DNA of 64,000 nucleotides from Sphingomonas sp. LC-1. GTDB lineage: Bacteria; Pseudomonadota; Alphaproteobacteria; Sphingomonadales; Sphingomonadaceae. Made by a program: the position numbers and the translations under genes. Below are positions 63,441 through 64,000 of the stretch, piece by piece; positions within the stretch are counted from its first letter, which is position 1; every line of letters begins with the position of its first letter. The stretch is taken from positions 310,001 to 374,000 of the forward strand of contig NZ_JANZXB010000002.1 in NCBI RefSeq assembly GCF_025371035.1. Direction: 5' to 3'. Below the pieces are notes generated by a model, which saw nothing but the letters and a program-made list of their open reading frames with translations, was not told the DNA's origin and ran no database searches.

Positions 63441-64000
63441 ATGGACAAGCTGGTCTATACGGCGGCCACCGGCCTGCGTGCGCACATGGCGGCGCAGACG
63501 GCGATCGCCAACAACATGGCCAACGCCTCGACGATCGGTTTCCGCTCCGATCGCGTCGTGTTCGACCGCATCGACCTGAAGGGTGGCGGCGCGGCGTTCG
63601 AGGCGCGGATGCCCACCGCCGAGGAAGTGACCGACGCCGACCGCGCGCCGGGCACGGTGCAGCAGACCGGCAATCCGCTGGACGTGGCGATCGCCACCGG
63701 CACCGCCTGGCTGGCGGTGCAGGCCCCCGACGGGTCGGAAGCCTATACGCGGCGCGGCGACCTGGAGGTCACGGCCTCCGGCGTGCTCCAGACGGGCGAC
63801 GGTTATCCGGTGATCGGCCAGACCGGGCCGGTCACGGTGCCGCCGTACAATTCGCTGACCGTGGCGCCCGACGGCACCGTGTCGATCGTACCGCTGGGCT
63901 CGGGCCCCGATACGCAGCCGCAAGTGATCGACCGGCTCAAGCTGGCCGATACGCGCGGGTCGACCACGGTCAAGGGGCTTGACAACCTCCTGCGGGTCAA
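63441..64000 (+). CDS. flgF: Flagellar rod protein FlgF, 3' end outside the window
   Basis: About 186 codons visible. N-terminus DKLVYTAATGLRAHMAAQTAIANNMANASTIGFRSDRVVF with the rod signature NNMANASTIGFR. LDVAIATGTAWLAVQAPDGSEAYTRRGDLEVTASGVLQTGDGYPVIGQTGPVTVPP follows, as in FlgF/FlgG. The order flgB-C-D-E-F points to FlgF rather than FlgG. GGAAAGAG precedes the ATG. Confidence 0.93.
   Translation, partial: MDKLVYTAATGLRAHMAAQTAIANNMANASTIGFRSDRVVFDRIDLKGGGAAFEARMPTAEEVTDADRAPGTVQQTGNPLDVAIATGTAWLAVQAPDGSEAYTRRGDLEVTASGVLQTGDGYPVIGQTGPVTVPPYNSLTVAPDGTVSIVPLGSGPDTQPQVIDRLKLADTRGSTTVKGLDNLLRV

Overview
The window is high-GC bacterial chromosome from an alphaproteobacterium, most likely a sphingomonad (Sphingomonas or a close relative). 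This rests on the core gene order rimP-nusA-ylxR-infB-rbfA-truB-rpsO-pnp, the TonB-dependent receptor, the opgGH pair, and the dispersed intergenic repeats with cores such as CCCCGGCGAAGGCCGGGG and GCTGAGCGAAGTCGAAG, which I recall as common in sphingomonad genomes. Genus is inferred from these features, not measured.

Layout. 1-1163: truncated PQQ-dependent sugar dehydrogenase (minus). 1342-13289: transcription/translation block on the plus strand (rimP, nusA, a 4-OT-like tautomerase, ylxR/L7Ae fusion, infB, rbfA, tdk, truB, rpsO, pnp) with a YceI-like gene on the minus strand. 13580-25441: mixed housekeeping genes (GT2 glycosyltransferase, M48 protease, bifunctional RelA/SpoT, Lhr-like helicase divergent from an MBL-fold exonuclease, opgH and opgG). 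25634-34125: TonB receptor, TlpA-like lipoprotein, argH, a small lipoprotein, lysA, a Met8/CysG-type siroheme enzyme and a ZntB/CorA transporter.

34171-64000: a flagellar cluster of about 30 kb. On the minus strand it runs from a sigma-54 activator through fliE-F-G-H-I-J-K-L-M-N-O-P-Q-R-flhB, then fliD-fliS. Two flagellin genes read on the plus strand. Then come a LolC/E-like permease, fliA, flhA, a lytic transglycosylase, flgN, flgM, flgA, motB and motA on the minus strand. From 60609 flgB-C-D-E-F read on the plus strand and leave the window inside flgF.

The clearest regulatory signal is a readable two-tier promoter code in that cluster. Sigma-54 promoters (GG-N10-GC, close to TGGCACG-N4-TTGC) precede the transglycosylase-flhA-fliA unit, motA-motB-flgA, and flgB. 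Beside each lies an array of five or six CGGCAA/TTGCCG hexamers, suggested here as the activator's enhancer sites. Sigma-28 promoters of one form, TAAA-N15-GCCGTT, precede both flagellins, fliD-fliS and flgM. With fliA, flgM and the sigma-54 activator all present, the window appears to hold the whole cascade: activator, then sigma-54 operons including fliA, then FliA/FlgM, then filament genes.

The intergenic DNA outside this cluster is dominated by at least four families of inverted dispersed repeats. No tRNA, rRNA, CRISPR array, transposase or phage gene was recognised.
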